Assembly: GCA_963854835.1 (NCBI GenBank)
Contig: OY978525.1
Coordinates: 117,627,018-117,691,017 of the forward strand
DNA: 64,000 nucleotides
Reading direction: 5' to 3'
Source: Megamerina dolium
Lineage: Eukaryota; Arthropoda; Insecta; Diptera; Megamerinidae
Of the stretch, positions 45,561 to 58,811 are shown piece after piece. The position numbers and the translations under genes are program-made. The notes under the pieces were generated by a model. That model did no database searches. It was given only the letters and a program-made list of their open reading frames with translations, and was not told the origin of the DNA. Within the stretch, counting starts at the first letter, position 1. Each line of letters begins with the position of its first letter.

Positions 45561-46250
45561 TAATTTAACAATTAAACTAAATTTATTTTACCACACACCC
45601 ACAAAATTTCAACTCTTTGTTATCAATCGTAATAAATCTGAATACTTATGTGGCAGCTCTCATATCTCAGGAATTTCGTCAACCAAGAACTATTTGGAAT
45701 CGATTGCTTCACGGTTTCAGGCGATAAAAATCTAGTACTTTCCAGTCTCTCCCATCTCTACATAAGTACCAATTACCTATATAGTTGGCGCTTATAGACT
45801 CTGAAAGATCATTTGAACGACTTCTCATTCAATCATATTTTTATTATTTTTATTTTTATTTGATGAGTTTTATTAAACAGAAAATAACCTTCAAATTCAA
45901 TAAAAATCTTTTTACTTCAAAAGATTTTCTCAGATTTAGGAATAAGAAGTAGCCATTGGGGGTCAAATGTGGTAAATACAGTACGACAAGAATTCGAATA
46001 GCGATATGTGTAAGGGAATGAGAAACAGCTGATGCATGACTTACAAATGAATAAGATTTTGAAGCTTTTGAAGGTAACTAACTAAACATGTTACTTATAG
46101 TGTTGTGCAAAAAAAAAAATAAGTGAACTTTGTTTCAACTTCAATACTGAAGTGTATTGTAAGCAGCAGTTTTCAAGTATGTGGGCGGTATCTGATAAAG
46201 CATAAAAAAATTACCTACTTCGAAGCAAATTTCATAAAAAAAGTTACATT
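45561..46250. other. Spacer, nothing recognised
   Basis: No gene or defined repeat. Confidence 0.3.
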
Positions 46251-46299
46251 AACGCATTCTCATTAAAAATAAAAGCCACATTTGCTTTTTAATTTTTGA

Positions 46300-46790
46300 C
46301 ATTTGACCTTCTTTGTGTTTAGTAAAGTTTGGAAATCGTCTTATATGAGAAGGTTAACCGATTTTTTACTTCAGGAAAATGATAAATTCAAAATGGACGA
46401 TATTTATTTTCAACAAGATGTCGTAACTTGCCATATAGCCGTCGTTACGATGGATCTTTTGCGTGGAAAATTCGGTGACTCGATAATTTCAAGAAATGAT
46501 TCCAATAACTGGCCACTAAGATCGTGTGATTTAACGGCACTGGACTATTTTCTGTGGGGATATGTTAAATCACATGTTTGTGCCAACCAACCCAAAGTAA
46601 TTGACGCGCTTGAAGCCAACGAGCCGAAATTTCCGCCATACAACCCAAAATGCTGCACCGAGTCATCGAAAATTGGAGTGATCGCATAAGCTAATGCAAG
46701 AAGAGTCATGGTGGCTATTTGAACGATATTTTATTTAAATCATTCATAGCATAAAATATACAATCTAATAAAAATAAAACTTACCAAATT
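46300..46790 (+). pseudogene. DD41D transposase C-terminal fragment
   Basis: The frame 46303-46689 contains IYFQQDVVTCHIAVVTMDLL and RSCDLTALDYFLWGYVKSHV, again with 41 residues between the second and third aspartates. The last residues are shifted after 46650 (relic of GGYLNDILF to 46736). No 5' half and no convincing inverted ends, so this is a truncated copy of a lineage near the element at 61943. Confidence 0.75.
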
Positions 46791-47346
46791 TGGCTACATT
46801 TTCTGTGTTTTATCTGAATTTCATATCCGAGCGTTCTTAATGGAAAACCATGTACTATTCCTTCAGTGAGTCCATTGGTTATGTGCAAAAATATTTCAGA
46901 ACCCAATGTATGTATATCTAAAATTGACTATAATTAATTAGAATAATTGAATACTTGGATTTAATTATAATCTTTTCATCTAGAAAGCAATTCTTAGTTT
47001 AAGTTCTTTCAATTCAAATTCAATTCCAGCTGCTGTTTTTCATTTCTCAGACTTCACCATTGCAACTGTGCTCAATAACAAATGATGTTTCACATATACA
47101 TATAGTTTCCGAGGCACATAGTGTCGTCTCATCACAATCTCTAATGATCATAGCAAAATTCATAAATGAAGCTTGTATTTATTTTGAAGATGCCATCATG
47201 CAAATTGCATGTTCATTTCTATAAAACAATTATGCCATAAGAATTGATTTCAATTTTCACACATTAAATTAAATACCTAATCACATATTGTGTAGGAATG
47301 ACGTGTAACGATGCATATGTACTCGTACTATATACTTTTTATAATA
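46791..47346. other. AT-rich spacer
   Basis: Nothing recognised. Confidence 0.3.
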
Positions 47347-48638
47347 CATTCTGTCAAATAAGTACCCGGAAATTTGAAATAAAACACAAACAACTTAGTA
47401 TCAATCATCTAAATTTATTATATCCCCTTCAAAATAGGCCCCTTCTGAGGCAATACATTTCTTCCAACGAACAATCCCATCATCGAAACACTTTTTAAAG
47501 CTATATTCCGGGTTGGCCTTCAGTTCTCGTTGCGAATTAGTTTTGATGTCTTCAATGCTCTCAAAACGGGTTCCACGAAGTGGTAATTTGAGTTTTGGAA
47601 TAAGGAAAAAGTCACACGGGGCCATATCTGGAGAGTACGGTGGTTGTTCGATGATATTTGTTGAATTTTTGTTCAAAAACTCGTTCACAATGATCGCTTT
47701 GTGCGCTGGTGCATTATCGTGGTGCAAAATCCAACTGTTGTTCCGCCACAAATCTGGTCTTTTGTGACGAACATTCTCTCTCAAACGCCTCATAACGCCA
47801 AGATAATATTCTTTATTGACGGTTTGGCCTTCCGGTAAGAATTCCCAATGAACAACACCACGAATATCGAAGAAAACGGTCAGCATCACCTTGATTTTCG
47901 ACTTGTTTTGGCGCGGTTTTTTTTCGGTTTCGGCTCATTTTTGGCGCGCCATTCCGATGATTGTTGACTTGTTTGCATGTCGTACTCGAAAACCCATGTC
48001 TCGTCACAAGTTATGATGCGTTCGATGAACGTTGGATCGGAATTTACGCGTTCAAGCATGTCTTCAGCCAACTTACTGCGATTCACTTTTTGAAGAAAAT
48101 TCAGATCTTTTGGCATCAATCGCGCTGCGACTTTCCGCATACCCAAAATATCAACCAAAATATGACGAGCGGTCTCATGAGACATGTTCATTTCTTGGGC
48201 TATCTCTCGCAAACTATAATGACGATTTTCGAGCAGCATTTCCTTTATTTTGTCGACGTTTCAGTTCAGTTGAAGAGGTCGAAGGCCGTCCTGAACGTGG
48301 CAAATCGTTCACTTCTTCTCGCCCCTCTTTGAACGATTTATACCAATCGTAAACTTGAGTTTTCGACATGGTTGAATCACCAAATGTTTTTTTTTTTTCA
48401 ACATTTCCAACGTTTTGACACAAGAAATTTCGTTTGAAACACAAAATTCGCAAAAATCGCAACGCACACAAAAGGTTAACTTGTTCCTAATGACGCCGTA
48501 ACCAAACTAAATGACACATAGCAATAAAAATTCACAGAATAGTGGCTGACAGTTGTACCAACCTGGGAAAAATTTTTTGAAATATTCTCAGAGGGAAAAT
48601 TAAAAATGAGAATTTCCGGGTACTTATTTGACAGAATG
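47347..48638 (-). mobile_element. DD34D mariner (vertumnana-like), full-length but inactive
   Basis: Inverted ends CATTCTGTCAAATAAGTACC with TA flanks and 1292 bp make this a full-length mariner. On the minus strand three frames cover the transposase in order: 48214-48471 (STMSKTQVYDWYKSFKEGRE, PRSGRPSTSSTE), 47886-48239 (SLREIAQEMNMSHETARHIL, CDETWVFEYD) and 47401-47889 (VFFDIRGVVHWEFLPEGQTV, LHHDNAPAHK, PPYSPDMAPCDFF, YFEGDII). 34 residues separate the second and third aspartates. Two frameshifts and loss of the start codon region (kept in the derivative at 26949) inactivate it. Parent type of four copies in the window. Confidence 0.9.
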
Positions 48639-49219
48639 TACATGCAGATATCTACATCAACATGCATACATCAGACATGTCAATAAATTGCATATAAACT
48701 TATGCTTCTACTATAGTACTAGAAGTACAAGTCATATATTAAATGGGAAAAATATTTTATTGCTTCTGGCTGGAATTATTTAAGTCATCGGTTCGTGGAA
48801 CTATCAAAATTTTTTATTATACATTGTCTGGTCATAATACTCATGAAATGCATGTAGATGTTAGCTGAGTTATGCTTTTATATATATATATATATATTGC
48901 TAGTATGGAACACTCAGAAGCAGAAAACATTGGCCAAAACTGCATCGAACACTGCGTCTGGTACACTAATCCATACGCAACGCATCAACATCGATATGAA
49001 ATTATTGTTTATGATGACGATGATGATTTATTTCAATTGCATGTTTGAAGTAAACATAACTAAAATGCAATATTATGAAGACTCACATATAGAAGTATTA
49101 TACATGCAGACACGCATACTAATATAGCATACAATTCATTTAGGCACTTGGAAAAAATGCCTAATCAAGCTATCTAGTCATTATTTGACAATAGTACTTA
49201 GTAGTAGCAGCAGCTAATG

Positions 49220-49257
<38 letters not shown>

Positions 49258-50244
49258 GATCATAATGATGATGATGATGATGCTGCTGCTGCTAATCATG
49301 TATAAAACAAAGGTGCTCGTGTATTATGGCAATGGAAGAAATAGTGATTTTGAACCTGATTTATATGCGAGCATCATTATTCATTTGCAAATTTAATAAT
49401 CATAATGAATAATGAAATTAAGTTGCAGTTGCATTGTGGCATCAGTTGTGGCTGTTCCATTAAACATGTACATCTAAACACGTAAACTACTGATGATATA
49501 ATCATAGCTGTATGCATAGTCGCATTTTGACTATGCTTAAGCTGGTCCAAAAATGATATGTAAGAAGCTAATGTCACTGAAGGTCAATAAGACGTACTAC
49601 AAAGTGGGTGCCTAGTATATTGATTGATGACACAAATATGAGCTCAATACATAGATTGACTCACAATTGATTCTTTTTTGTATTACATTTTAAATCATAT
49701 CAGAGATTACAATTAATAAAAAAAATTATTTCATTTTGAATTTCTACTTAGATTTAGTTTTTTTTTTTTTTATTTCACTTTACTTAACTCTAAAATTAAT
49801 AACTCAGTTTAGTGTATGTTATTAAAAAATTTTTTTTTTATATTTGAAAATACCATCATTCGTAATTTTTTTTTTAAGTCATTTTTATTCAATATTGACC
49901 TATTATAAATTATATATATTTTTTTTTACTATAAAATTAATTAAAAAATTCATTGAAAAGTCAGTTGAAGGATGAAATACAGATCAAAGTAAAAACGTAT
50001 CATATAAAAATGTCTATTACATTGCCTGGTAAAGCTCAAGTGCAAATAGAAACATAATCGGGTAGCTCTTCAAATTATGTTTTATCAGAGTTACCAATTG
50101 AACCTGAAAAAAATTTATAAATTTATTAAATAATAATGTGCAAAAATCAGAAATAATGCGTCAAGTTGTTGAGCAATATTACTACTCTCTTCAGGCGCTG
50201 AGTTTTTCGGGCACTAATCATGTAACTAATTATAAGGGTTATAT
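48639..50244. other. AT-rich spacer with trinucleotide repeats
   Basis: (TAA)n at 49219-49249, (GAT)n and (CTG)n at 49262-49293, and long A/T runs at 49680-49930. No gene. Confidence 0.4.
49219..49293. repeat. Compound TAA/GAT/CTG microsatellite
   Basis: TAA units pass into GAT and then CTG units over about 75 bases. Confidence 0.85.
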
Positions 50245-51542
50245 GAGGGTTATCCATTTTGCGGTTTCAAAAGTAAATGTAAATAAAACACATATCAAAT
50301 ATTTTTTATCATGATATTTCTTTTTTATTATAAAGTTTGAACGTTGACATTATGTATGAAATACTACATCATTTAAATGACCACCACGCGAATTGTTGCA
50401 AGCATCGATTCTTTTGAGGTAATTTTCGACCACATTTTGACACATATTGGGCGGTATCTCAGCCATAACGTGACGAATGTTGGTTTTTAGGTGCTCAAGA
50501 GTTAAAGGTTTATCTGCATAAACACGGTCTTTCGCGTAATCCCACAAAAAAAAAACTCAAGCGGTGTCAAATCGCATGATCTTAGTAGCCACTTGATATC
50601 GCCACGACGAGAAATTACGCGGCCAGAAAATTTCTCTTGCAATAAAGCCATATTCGCTCGAGTTGTGTGGCGTGTGGCACCGTCTTGTTGAAACCCTAAG
50701 TCGTATTCTTCAATAGCAGGCAAAAAAAAGTCGGTTATCATATGACCATAACGCTCCGAATTGACAGTGACAGTCGTTCCATCGTCGTTTTCGAAGAAGT
50801 AAGGTCCAATCACACCTCCGGACCAAAGAGCGCACCAAGCAGTGACTTTTTGTGGATGTAGTGGCCTCTCTTCAATTACTTGGGGATTCTCAGAACCCCA
50901 AATACGACAATTTTGTTTGTTAACATACCCACCGAGTGAGAAATGTGCTTCGTCGCTGAAGAAAATTTTGTTCGAAAAATCGCCGTCCACCGCCTGTTGT
51001 TCAAGCACCCATTCGACGTATCTACGAAGTTGTGAATGGTCAGCTGGCTTCGGTTGTTGTGTGAGCTGGATTTCATATGGATGTAGGTGTAGATCCAAAT
51101 ACAAAATACGCCATAATGTGCCGTAAGACAGTCCTAATTCCTGAGAACGACGAGGAATCGACACATTCGGGTCTTCGGCAACACTTTCACTTACAGCAGC
51201 GATATTTTCGGTGGTACGAGCGAAACGATGATGCACAGGCCTTACAATATCTGTAACCGATCCAGTCTCTTCATATTTCTTCACAATTTTGCCAATTGCT
51301 TGCGTAGTTGGACGATTATGTAAACCATAATCTCCTCTTAAAGCACGATATGTGGCTGTGGTAGAATCACCATTTTTGTAGTAGGTGATTACAATTTTAA
51401 TGCGTTGTACGATAGTTAAGCCATCCATTTTCGCAAATGTCAGACTTTGAACTGAAAAAGAAAGAAATTGTTTTAACAACTCAATTTGACAGATCTCGAA
51501 TTCTAGCCCTATACTTTTGAAACCGCGAAATGGATAACCCTT
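50245..51542 (-). mobile_element. DD41D mariner-like (rosa-type) transposon, copy 2
   Basis: Inverted ends GGGTTATCCATTTTGCGG and the matching right end, TA flanks, 1298 bp, same family as 37281-38587. The transposase starts at 51428 (MDGLTIVQRIKIV) and reads through HTH, FFSDEAHFSLGGYVNKQN and FQQDGATRHTTRAN. Defects: a short deletion around EEYDLGFQQD (the ENMW residues are lost), Cys to Arg in ATCH, and the third catalytic aspartate changed to glutamate (TPLEFF). A T10 run right after it shifts the frame, where an intact gene needs T8. The remaining C terminus is at 50350-50547 in another frame. Confidence 0.9.
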
Positions 51543-51825
51543 TACTACAATCACTCCTTGCAGCATTTTTGAAATTCTGGGGTCAAGTCAGTTTCGCCTC
51601 ATTGTTCTAGGACCTATTCTAAAATAATATATAGTAATATATTATATCATCCAATTCTTTGGCGGAAAAGCATATTATAATCACTCAGTTTCCCTAAAAA
51701 TGGTGAACAATATCATATTTCAAAATAGTAAATATATTAATAAATTAACTATATGGTATAGAGGTATACAACATTAATAACTGAGTCTTGAAGATTCCAT
51801 ATAATTCAAAATAGACAAGCATTGA

Positions 51826-53054
51826 AGTGTTACCAACTGCACACGTTATATCTGTCAAATCGATATTGCCAACTACTTGAAATTCATACAAATAACAGCT
51901 GTTTATATTGTTTGCAAACGACCACAAGCATTTGTGTCTAAGTTTAATGGAACAAAAGTTATTCGAAATGGAGTTCAAACGTAATAATGTGATTGCATTA
52001 CATTTGACTGAAAAATCAGAAACAGCTATTTTTCGTGAGCTCAAACATCTCAAAGTGAATAAAATGTTTGTGAATCGTACCATAAATCGTTACAATGATA
52101 GAGGCAGCATTGTCAAAAGCTATGGTGGTGGACGAAAAAATAAAACAGCAACATCACCTGAAATGGTTCGGAAAGTGAAGGCTCGACTTGAACGAAATCC
52201 ACGTTGTAGTGGTAATCAAATGGCAAAAGAACTGAAAATATTCCAGCAAAGCATCTGACGCATATTTTAAACTTGAGCTTAACATAAAGCCTTACAAGTT
52301 CCAAAAGGCACACGATCTTACACCAAAGAAACAAAAAGTTAGACTCGAAAGAGCGAAGGAGTTGTTACGCTTGCACGAACGTGGCGAAATATTAAACATT
52401 GTGTTTTCTGATGAGAAAAATTTCCCAATTAAGCGGTTCATAAACTCTCAAAATGATCGTGTTTACTTAACTGAATGCAATTCCGAAAATTTGAGACTAC
52501 GAATGGCCAACTGAAGTAATTTTCCATTCCAAGTAATGGCACGGGCAGCTGTGACCGCCGATGGATGCTCTCCAATCAAAATTCCAATCAAATCGAGACT
52601 TATTATCGGGAAAATGTTTTGAAAGTTGCTTTAGAGTTGTGGGCACGCAAACATTTCGGTCGTAGACCATTAACGTTTCCACAAGACTCGGGACCGTCTC
52701 ATAAAGCTCGTGTGAACCATGTTCCAGACTTAATTTCGTCCACACAATTCCTTTCAAATTCGCCAGATGCAAATACGATGGACTTTTCCATTTAGGCCAT
52801 TTTGAAGAACAAGGTGAGGACTAAAAAATATGCCAGTATGGATGCGCTGAAGAAAGCCATTGTTCGGGAATGGGCCAAAATACCGGAACATCACATTCGT
52901 GAAGCATGCAACTCATTTTTTATACCGTTTGAAGGCCATAGTCAAGACAAAAGGTGGCCACACCTTATTTTCATTATTTCCACAATTTTTGTAATTTGAA
53001 TCAATAAAAAATAATTTCACACAAAGAAGATATGGTCGCTTGAATAGGTAACAC
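51826..53054 (+). mobile_element. DD37D (maT-type) transposon, degraded
   Basis: Ends AGTGTTACC and GGTAACACC frame a 1.2-kb relic of the family seen at 31085-33340. Readable pieces: NVIALHLTEKSETAIFRELK and RTINRYNDRGSIVKSYGGGR (HTH), MVRKVKARLERNPRCSGNQM, then (other frames) YKFQKAHDL, ENVLKVALELWARKHF, FPQDSGPSHKARVNH (second aspartate) and a C-terminal KKAIVREWAKIPEHHIREAC. Several frameshifts and stops make it inactive. Confidence 0.8.
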
Positions 53055-54613
53055 CTCCCAAATTTCCTTATTCATAAGATGGATTTAATGTTGAATTTAA
53101 TTTAATTTAATATTTTTTTTTTTTTAGTTAGAATGAATAGAGGACTCTAGGTAAGAAGAGCAATTTTTGTTATAATCCTGGTGTTTTTATATATCACAGA
53201 TCAAAAACATATAACATTTTTAATTGTGCTTATAATTTTGATGAGTATAATCAAGCAAGTTTCGATAATAAATTAACTAATGGCTTCATTGAATAAATAT
53301 TTACAAACACGAAACTAGAAGAAAGTCAATTAAAAATATTACAATTTTAAAAATTGTTCAATCTTTGAATTTCATTACTACACAAACCAAAAAAAAAAAA
53401 AAAAAAAAAAAAACTAACGAAAACAAGATTAAGATATAACATCTAGATATAGACTATCATAGTATTGCAACAATGTCTATACAATGTGGATCACTTTAAA
53501 TCATAGATTCATAGACGACGATGCCCAACAATGATGTCATTATAATCTTGAATCTTTATTTAGTTGCTTTAATAGGTTGCCTATAATATTGGTTCAATTA
53601 ACGCAATGAACTTTAACATTTAATGTAACGACAAAATGCTACAATTGTGTGTGTGTGTGTATATAGCACATTGCGCTGATATATACTACATATATACAAA
53701 TGTATATAGAGTAGTATAATTGTATATATTTCAATTTGAATACTATTATTATATATACCTACCATATATATATTTTCTTTGACTAAAATAGCGATTTCCT
53801 CAATAAACTTTATACACAAATTTAGTGTGGCTCCATCGCAACAATCGTATCGATTTGGCCAACAAATACTTATTGCTATTTTTTTTTTAATTTTTTTTTT
53901 TATTACCATACTATTCTTTCACAATTAAACCAACCTCTAGTTACGCCTTAAAAAGCGTTACAAATATATATACATATATATATTGTATATATAGAGTTTT
54001 TTTTCTAAAATATATTTTCTATTACCTACCATCACTACCACAACAATGACGATATTTGCAATTTGAAACTGGCTTAAATTGCTGCTGCTGCTGTTGCTGT
54101 TGCTGTTGCTTCAGCTGCTGCTATTATTGCTACCATCACCATCATTTAGATCCACCCAAGGTGGAGAGCAAATTCAAAGAGAAGCGAACAAACGAAGAAT
54201 GAATGAATGGTCTGTCCGTCTGTGTGTGTGTGTGTGCCTGCCTGACAATTGCATTTGACATTTTAGCTTAACATAAGAAACCAATTTAAAGCTGCAGGGA
54301 TTAAAGCAAAGTATAACTGTATTAACAGCACTGCAACACAATACATATCATACCATACATATACATTGAACAATAACACAAGACCGGCAATATCAGCAGT
54401 ATTCATATATTAACAACATAGAATATGACAGTATACAAAGCACCGCACCTATTTAGTTGTCAGTTGATTTTAGTTATATGATCGTACATATATGTACGCC
54501 ATAATATTGGTGATGCTTGCTGGTGATGTTTATGAAACTGGCCTTTGGGGTTTTGGCATGACTCTGGAACAAATGCACACTTATAAACATGACTTAAATA
54601 CTTACTACATATC
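53055..54613. other. AT-rich spacer with CTG repeat
   Basis: Poly-A at 53390-53411, AT-rich simple sequence at 53670-53790 and 53960-53995, and a CTG/TTG-rich tract at 54081-54122. No coding support either side of the CTG tract. Confidence 0.4.
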
Positions 54614-55622
54614 AGGTCAGTCCATAAGTTTGTGCGTTTCTCTTAGATGATTTTAAAATAAATAAAAAAAAAAAAATAAAAGTTTTCAGTAATTATTAAT
54701 CAATAATATATTTTCGTGCATTATTTACAATGTCTTCCTAAGGTTTAATTCGCTGCTCAAAAAATTGTTTGTCCTTGGAGCCCAAAATACGAGTCGATGA
54801 TATCCCTTTTTATAGCGTCTTTTGAGGTGTAGTTTTTATTACCTTAAATGGGACTAAAGTCAACGGAAAAGGTGATAATCGCAAGGTGCAATATCCGTAG
54901 AGTATGGTGGATGCGACACATTAGCTCCCATCCGAGCTCGTACAGCTTGCCTAAGGTCTGCCATGTGGTATGCGGTCTTGCGTTGGCGTGGTGAAACAAA
55001 ACCATGCGTTTATTGACTAAAGACGGTCGATTTTTTTCAGGTTCTTCATTTAGTTTGGATAGTTGATGGCATAATTAGCAGATCGAAATAAACGATACCG
55101 ACCATATCCCACCGAATCGACAGGAGAATCTTCTTGGGATGAAGAAGACCATCTCTGGGGATTGATTCTGATGTTTCAACTTTATCGAACAACTGGCGTT
55201 TGCGAACAAAATTATTATAAAGTGCTCATTTTTCGTCCTCAGTAACAATACGATTCAAAAACCTCTCATTTTCAAGCCGCTACAGCAGCTGAAAACACAC
55301 ATTCACTCTCTGCTGAAGATTTGCGACGGAAAGTTTATGCGGAATCCATTTTCCCTTTGCTTTGGAACCTTGCCCAAATGGAACCAGGTGCCTGTAAACT
55401 ATTCCATGTGATGAATTTAACCTTCCAGCCATCATATCGACTGTCAAACTTGTGCTCAGCTTTCACGAGTTCCAACAAGGCGTCAGAGTTAATGACCGCA
55501 GGATGACCAGAGCATGGGCCATCCCCAATGTCACAATAACGAATCATTTTTTTTTTTTGTATGCAAAAAGCACCTACAGTGAAACTATTGAAGAAATAAC
55601 GCACGAACTTATGGACTAACCT
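54614..55622 (-). mobile_element. Cecropia/mauritiana-type mariner relic
   Basis: Inverted ends AGGTCAGTCCATAAGTTTGT (left) and the inverse of AGGTTAGTCCATAAGTTCGT (right) bound about 1 kb. The minus strand shows broken transposase: an HTH region (55335-55604 with GPCSGHPAVINSDALLELVK), KNRPSLVNKRMVLFHHANAR (second catalytic block with Asp replaced), ELGWEL and a SKDAIKRDIDSYFGLQ C-terminal motif. Multiple frameshifts; dead. Confidence 0.8.
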
Positions 55623-57230
55623 AATATATGTACTATATAATATAATATATAGGTAAATTGTGCAGGATTAACCACTATTATGCATATATCATATTTGAGA
55701 TTGCATTTAGTACCGTTGAATTGAGCTCTAATAGCATTTTGTTTTTATTTATTCATATAATTGGCATTATTAAGTTTGCATTAGTAAGAAATAAATAAAC
55801 CAAAAAAAAAAAATAGTCTTATCTATCAATGGCATAGAGTTTCTGAAAGTATTGTATATAAAATCATTATAATCATCAGTGGCAATGTTATCGATTTGAG
55901 CTTAAATAATTTTATTTTTTATCTAACTGCAATTTTCTAATATGAAATTGAAATATTTATGACTGTATAACATATGAGAGTTAGTATGTTGCATATACAT
56001 CGTCTTCAGGTAAACACTAATCATATACAGCTGTTAGCTACTAAACTACTAAATTAATATTTTCAATAGAATTCATATAAATATATATTTTATCAATATG
56101 CATACATGCATACCCTGTAGGCAAAAAATGCTTATCAGTTCTAAATACATACAATCCATTACTGTATTATAAAGAAAGTTACTTCAAATTGAGAACTGGT
56201 GGTACTCACTTTGTATTGGAGAAGGTGTCGCAAAATGAATCAGAAAATTAATAAAAAAAATTTCAAAATTTTATTATTAATTTTAATAAATCAGTACAAT
56301 TTAATTTTTTTTTTTTTTAAATATATAATTTTTTTACGCCTAATTCATCACCTCATAACTTATTTAAGTATTGGCCTAATTGTAAGCAATATTTATTCAA
56401 AAATCAACTGCAGGGTATATAATCTCATAAATATAATTAAACGTATAGTATTTTCGTCTCATGCGAAATCAATGAGGTAGAGCGTTAACATAACGTGAGT
56501 AATCGACTGTGATACACAATACAAACTGGTTTAACACTTAAAGCCATTGGCCAGCTATAAAGGAAAAAAAATAAAATAGAATTAAAAAAAAAAAAAAATA
56601 TGCGAAATAAACGAATAAACATAAAAATCATATCATAACAAACCGTTCACTATGTACAATATACATATGTTGTTCCAACATACATACTAACACACAATAA
56701 ATGTCTTGAGACACATTTTTTGTTGACGCTTGTTCGTTACTCATGAAAGAAACATTTAAGCCAATAGGCTCAAAAATCTCAACCAGTTTTTTATCGTACC
56801 TCAAATGTACTTAGTTGGTTGCTGCTGCATGCAATAAATTTTATAAATTACCCTCACAAGAAATGAACAATCAAAAGTATATTGATAATGATGATGATGA
56901 TGATGATGATGATGACGATGATCTTATGAAAGGCAATAGGATAGATTTTTACTGTTTGCAATGCATAGGTGTCAGAAAATGGTGCTCCTTTACATCGTTG
57001 TAAATGAGCTGAATTAAATGTAATGATAGTAGTAATGTTGCCTACAATGGCAATGGTCTGCAATACTACACACTGCAGTCTGATTGTAAATTGTTTGACA
57101 GAGAATGGGTCAGTAAATTGAATTTATGCTTTTTTGAAAATGTCTATGAGTTTTTGATTATTCCCTACGAAAGGAGCTAATATAGTTATATGTAGATTGT
57201 AGTTGGTAACATATATTTATATGATAATAT
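55623..57230. other. AT-rich spacer with (GAT)n
   Basis: (GAT)n microsatellite at 56887-56922. An open frame across it encodes an Asp run, but the flanks look non-coding. No gene. Confidence 0.35.
56887..56922. repeat. (GAT)n microsatellite
   Basis: About twelve GAT units, with one GAC. Confidence 0.9.
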
Positions 57231-57835
57231 GAGGGTAGTCCCAGAACTACCCGACCTGACATATAGATGGTGGCGGTAGTTTGAAAAAAAATTACTTTGG
57301 TGAAAAGTGTTGTTTTGTAGCCATCGAAAATAAACGTACTTAGTGAATTTGTAAACATGGAAAAAATTGGTCACCGTTATGTAATTCAATACTTTCATTT
57401 AAAAGGTCTCAGTCCAACGAATATTAAAGCCGAACTAGATTCTACTCTGGGGGAGACTGCTCCATCGTTTACGACCACAAAATATTCGATCAGAAAATAT
57501 TGGACACCATAGTGGTCAACCAATTGAGGTGGCCACGTCAGAAACGGTTAAGAAAATCCACAAAATGGTATTGGATGATTATTTTCGATTTTCAAATTTG
57601 AAAAAATGTCTTGGTGATTGGAAGATTTGCAAACAATGAAGAGGTGGAGTCTGCGCGGTAGATTGCTATTTTAATGAGCTAGACAGTTCATACTATAAAC
57701 AGGGTATCGAAGCTATAGAATATCGCTGAAAAAAGTGTATAGAGCTAAAAGGAGATTATATTGAGAAATAATGAAAAATTTTCACAAATTTATTCTGTTT
57801 TCTTTGTTAGGTCGGGTAATTCTGGGACCACCCTC
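57231..57835 (+). mobile_element. Irritans-type mariner, short internally deleted copy
   Basis: Inverted ends GAGGGTAGTCCCAGAACTAC and GGGACCACCCTC bound 605 bp. The interior keeps N-terminal relics (VATSETVKKIHKMVL, compare 7572) and a C-terminal piece (FSNLKKCLGDWKICKQ... up to YIEK). The whole catalytic core is deleted. This is a non-autonomous derivative of the element inside serpin 1 intron 2. Confidence 0.8.
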
Positions 57836-58811
57836 CAACAACACCTTATAATGTTTTCTATAATTTATATAGCACCTCTGCTATGTTCTGATAGATTTTA
57901 ATTGTGATAACCGTATTAAAACAGAAATATAATTAAATACATGATTTGATTTGCAAGACACATAAATAATAAATTACATATTATATATTTGATATATCGT
58001 ACGACCTAAAAGCAGATCAATTAGAATTCCAAGTCTTTTAGTTTTACAAGCGCAATTATATTTAAATACTTGATAGGACACTTTGGAGTCAATTTTATAT
58101 AAAAATATAAATTATAATAAGAAATTTTTTTCACAAATTCAATATCAAAAATATACGTAGTCACCTAATTTAACCTAGAACTTGTAGATCGATATCTGTT
58201 GACTCTATGATTTATTTGTTGTCTTTGACTTTCTTCAAATTTGTATTGTTGAAGGAATTACTAATCACTAAACACTAATTCGTGCACAAAAATACCCCAA
58301 TATGAAGGCGGGTAGCTGATATAATATATTCAATAGGCACTCTAATAGGCCATTCAATAAGTGTGTAGGAGATGACACATAGATGACGTTACTAGAATTT
58401 TTTCCATATGATTTTTATTGAGTTCTAGCCTTCAAACGTCAATTTCACATAAAAATGTCAATTTTAAATAGGAGCCCCGTTAAGGGAAATAAATAGAGAG
58501 AAACTAATTGATTTTAATGTTGTAATATTCAAATCTTGTAGGATTTAGGTTGTTGCAGTAAAGCAATTAGTAACAATGTATATTGACAAATCTAGTGGCA
58601 ATTTCTGGGCAGCTATGACGTTACTTGTCAATTTTCAGTTAGAAATGAATAACAATTTATTTCAGTACTTTCAAAAACTTACTCGTAACTTGGATATTTA
58701 TCCATTGATTTTATTCAGCCGTACCTCATTCTCATTCTTATAAAATAAAAATGAACTGTATACAAAAAGTATAAACAAATTTTGATTTTAATGATTTATA
58801 TTTTTCTGAAT
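57836..58811. other. AT-rich spacer
   Basis: No gene or defined transposon end. Nothing recognised. Confidence 0.3.

Noticed and set aside
54074..54240. CTG-rich tract as a polyglutamine exon of a neighbouring gene
   Set aside because: Stops interrupt both strands close to the repeat and no splice-bounded frame with other conserved residues is visible.
56815..57003. Acidic protein with an Asp run
   Set aside because: The frame is produced by a (GAT)n microsatellite; flanking codons show no protein-like pattern.
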